DNA from: Rhizophagus irregularis
Taxonomy: Eukaryota > Glomeromycota > Glomeromycetes > Glomerales > Glomeraceae
DNA length: 64,000 nt
Reading direction: 5' to 3'
NCBI RefSeq assembly: GCF_026210795.1
Contig: NC_089432.1
Coordinates: 4,898,001-4,962,000 of the forward strand
This document shows positions 63,367-64,000 of the stretch, piece after piece (the first letter of the stretch is position 1; each line of letters begins with the position of its first letter). Below the pieces are notes generated by a model. The model had not been told where the DNA came from. It saw nothing but the letters and a program-made list of their open reading frames with translations, and ran no database searches. The translations under genes were made by a program, and so were the position numbers.

Positions 63367-64000
63367 AGATTTATTCATTGATACTGTCAATCGAATAATC
63401 ATGTGACCGACGATCATGTTACGAATGTTGCAAATGTTACGAATGTTTAATATGTTAAACATGTTTAACATATGCAACATATTTAACATATATAACATAT
63501 GCAACATATAACACATATTTAACATATTACATTTGTTAAATATATAGCATTTATTTAATATGTTTAACATGATTAGCATAGTTATTTTTGTTATAAATAT
63601 ATGTGTTCCAAGCCAATGTAAAAGACAGATAATTCTGTTATATTTTAATAAAAGCATTTATTAAATAAATTATCTCATTTTTTTATTTTTATAGTTTGTT
63701 ATATTTGTGAGTCATATTTGCGTCTGAGTGTATATGCCCGTGTGTGCAATACCGTATTCGCATTTGACTGAAATTTCATTTTATTTTATTGTGTAACCTT
63801 CGTAAATTGATCGACAGTGATATATTTACTAATATTTACATATAGCTATTTTCACTTTGCGTTCATTAATATTATTTAATATTTATTTTATTCAATTATC
63901 CTTCTGCTTACCATACACCCATACGCTTATTTTTATAAGCATACAAGAACTGGCTTAACAATACCCATGGAATAACAAGTATTTATCAATTTATCTCTAA
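63367..64000. other. Gene-free end of window with 'aacatatgcaacatat' repeat
   Basis: 63430-63560 is a loose repeat of 'gttaaacatg', 'aacatatgcaacat' and 'atttaacatat' with dyad symmetry. The rest is AT-rich without features. The long minus-strand frame 63037-63657 is a read of this repeat and of the hAT subterminal repeats. Confidence 0.6.

Noticed and set aside
63037-63657. 206-aa minus-strand ORF
   Set aside because: Made of hAT subterminal repeats and the 'aacatatgcaacat' simple repeat, and it crosses the element boundary at 63358.

Overview
The window looks like a gene-poor, very AT-rich, transposon-crowded stretch of a fungal nuclear genome, most likely an arbuscular mycorrhizal fungus (Glomeromycotina, Rhizophagus-like). 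The evidence is the family content: tyrosine-kinase-like protein kinases with a cysteine-rich N-terminus, a kinase fused to Sel1 repeats, multi-exon lineage-specific families of unknown function, short GT-AG introns of about 70-90 bases, and Ty3, hAT, Tc1/pogo, MULE and tnp2-type transposons. The assignment comes from reading the sequence and from family knowledge; no search was run.

Layout. 1-5.9 kb: transposon crumbs and a decayed 8-exon kinase gene on the minus strand (1649-3907). 5.9-21.0 kb: a nested composite. A TIR element (ends CCCTATAA at 5925 and 21003) appears to have been hit by a 13.1-kb Ty3-type LTR retrotransposon (6846-19950) and by a 428-bp pogo-like MITE (20440-20867). 21-24.4 kb: satellite-like repeats and hAT remnants. 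24.4-43.8 kb: five spliced gene models. They are an intact-looking 5-exon gene (24412-25568), a minus-strand tnp2/CACTA-type transposase (31038-27725), an 8-exon gene with one frameshift (31759-33514), a 2-exon gene (35932-37276) and a 6-exon gene with a homopolymer frameshift (40300-42355). A decayed minus-strand gene lies at 38189-39573. Three arrays of palindromic hairpin repeats (26.4-27.2, 34.0-35.0 and 42.9-43.75 kb) punctuate this region. 44-53 kb: a 54-bp tandem array, two defective hAT elements with perfect 8-bp target duplications, and fragments of kinase, transposase and F-box genes. 53.4-55.7 kb: a kinase-Sel1 gene with a frameshift in its glycine loop. 59.3-63.4 kb: a complete but inactivated hAT transposon with a perfect 8-bp target duplication.

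The most interesting object is the Ty3-type element. Its LTRs are almost identical: their 207-bp length difference is exactly three units of a 69-bp repeat. Its layout is unusual: a long structured leader; a large acidic extra ORF with paired zinc-binding modules before gag; gag; a UGA-CUA stop context leading straight into protease; an ATGA overlap into RT-RNase H; a P-loop nucleotide kinase resembling thymidylate kinase fused after RNase H; a small unknown ORF; and an integrase with its own leader. The kinase occupies the place where dUTPase sits in some retroviruses, which suggests (inference) a retroelement that carries its own dNTP-supply enzyme.

Many coding units carry single disablements, and several look like CGA to TGA changes, as expected from deamination of methylated CpG. 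No tRNA, rRNA or CRISPR was recognised.
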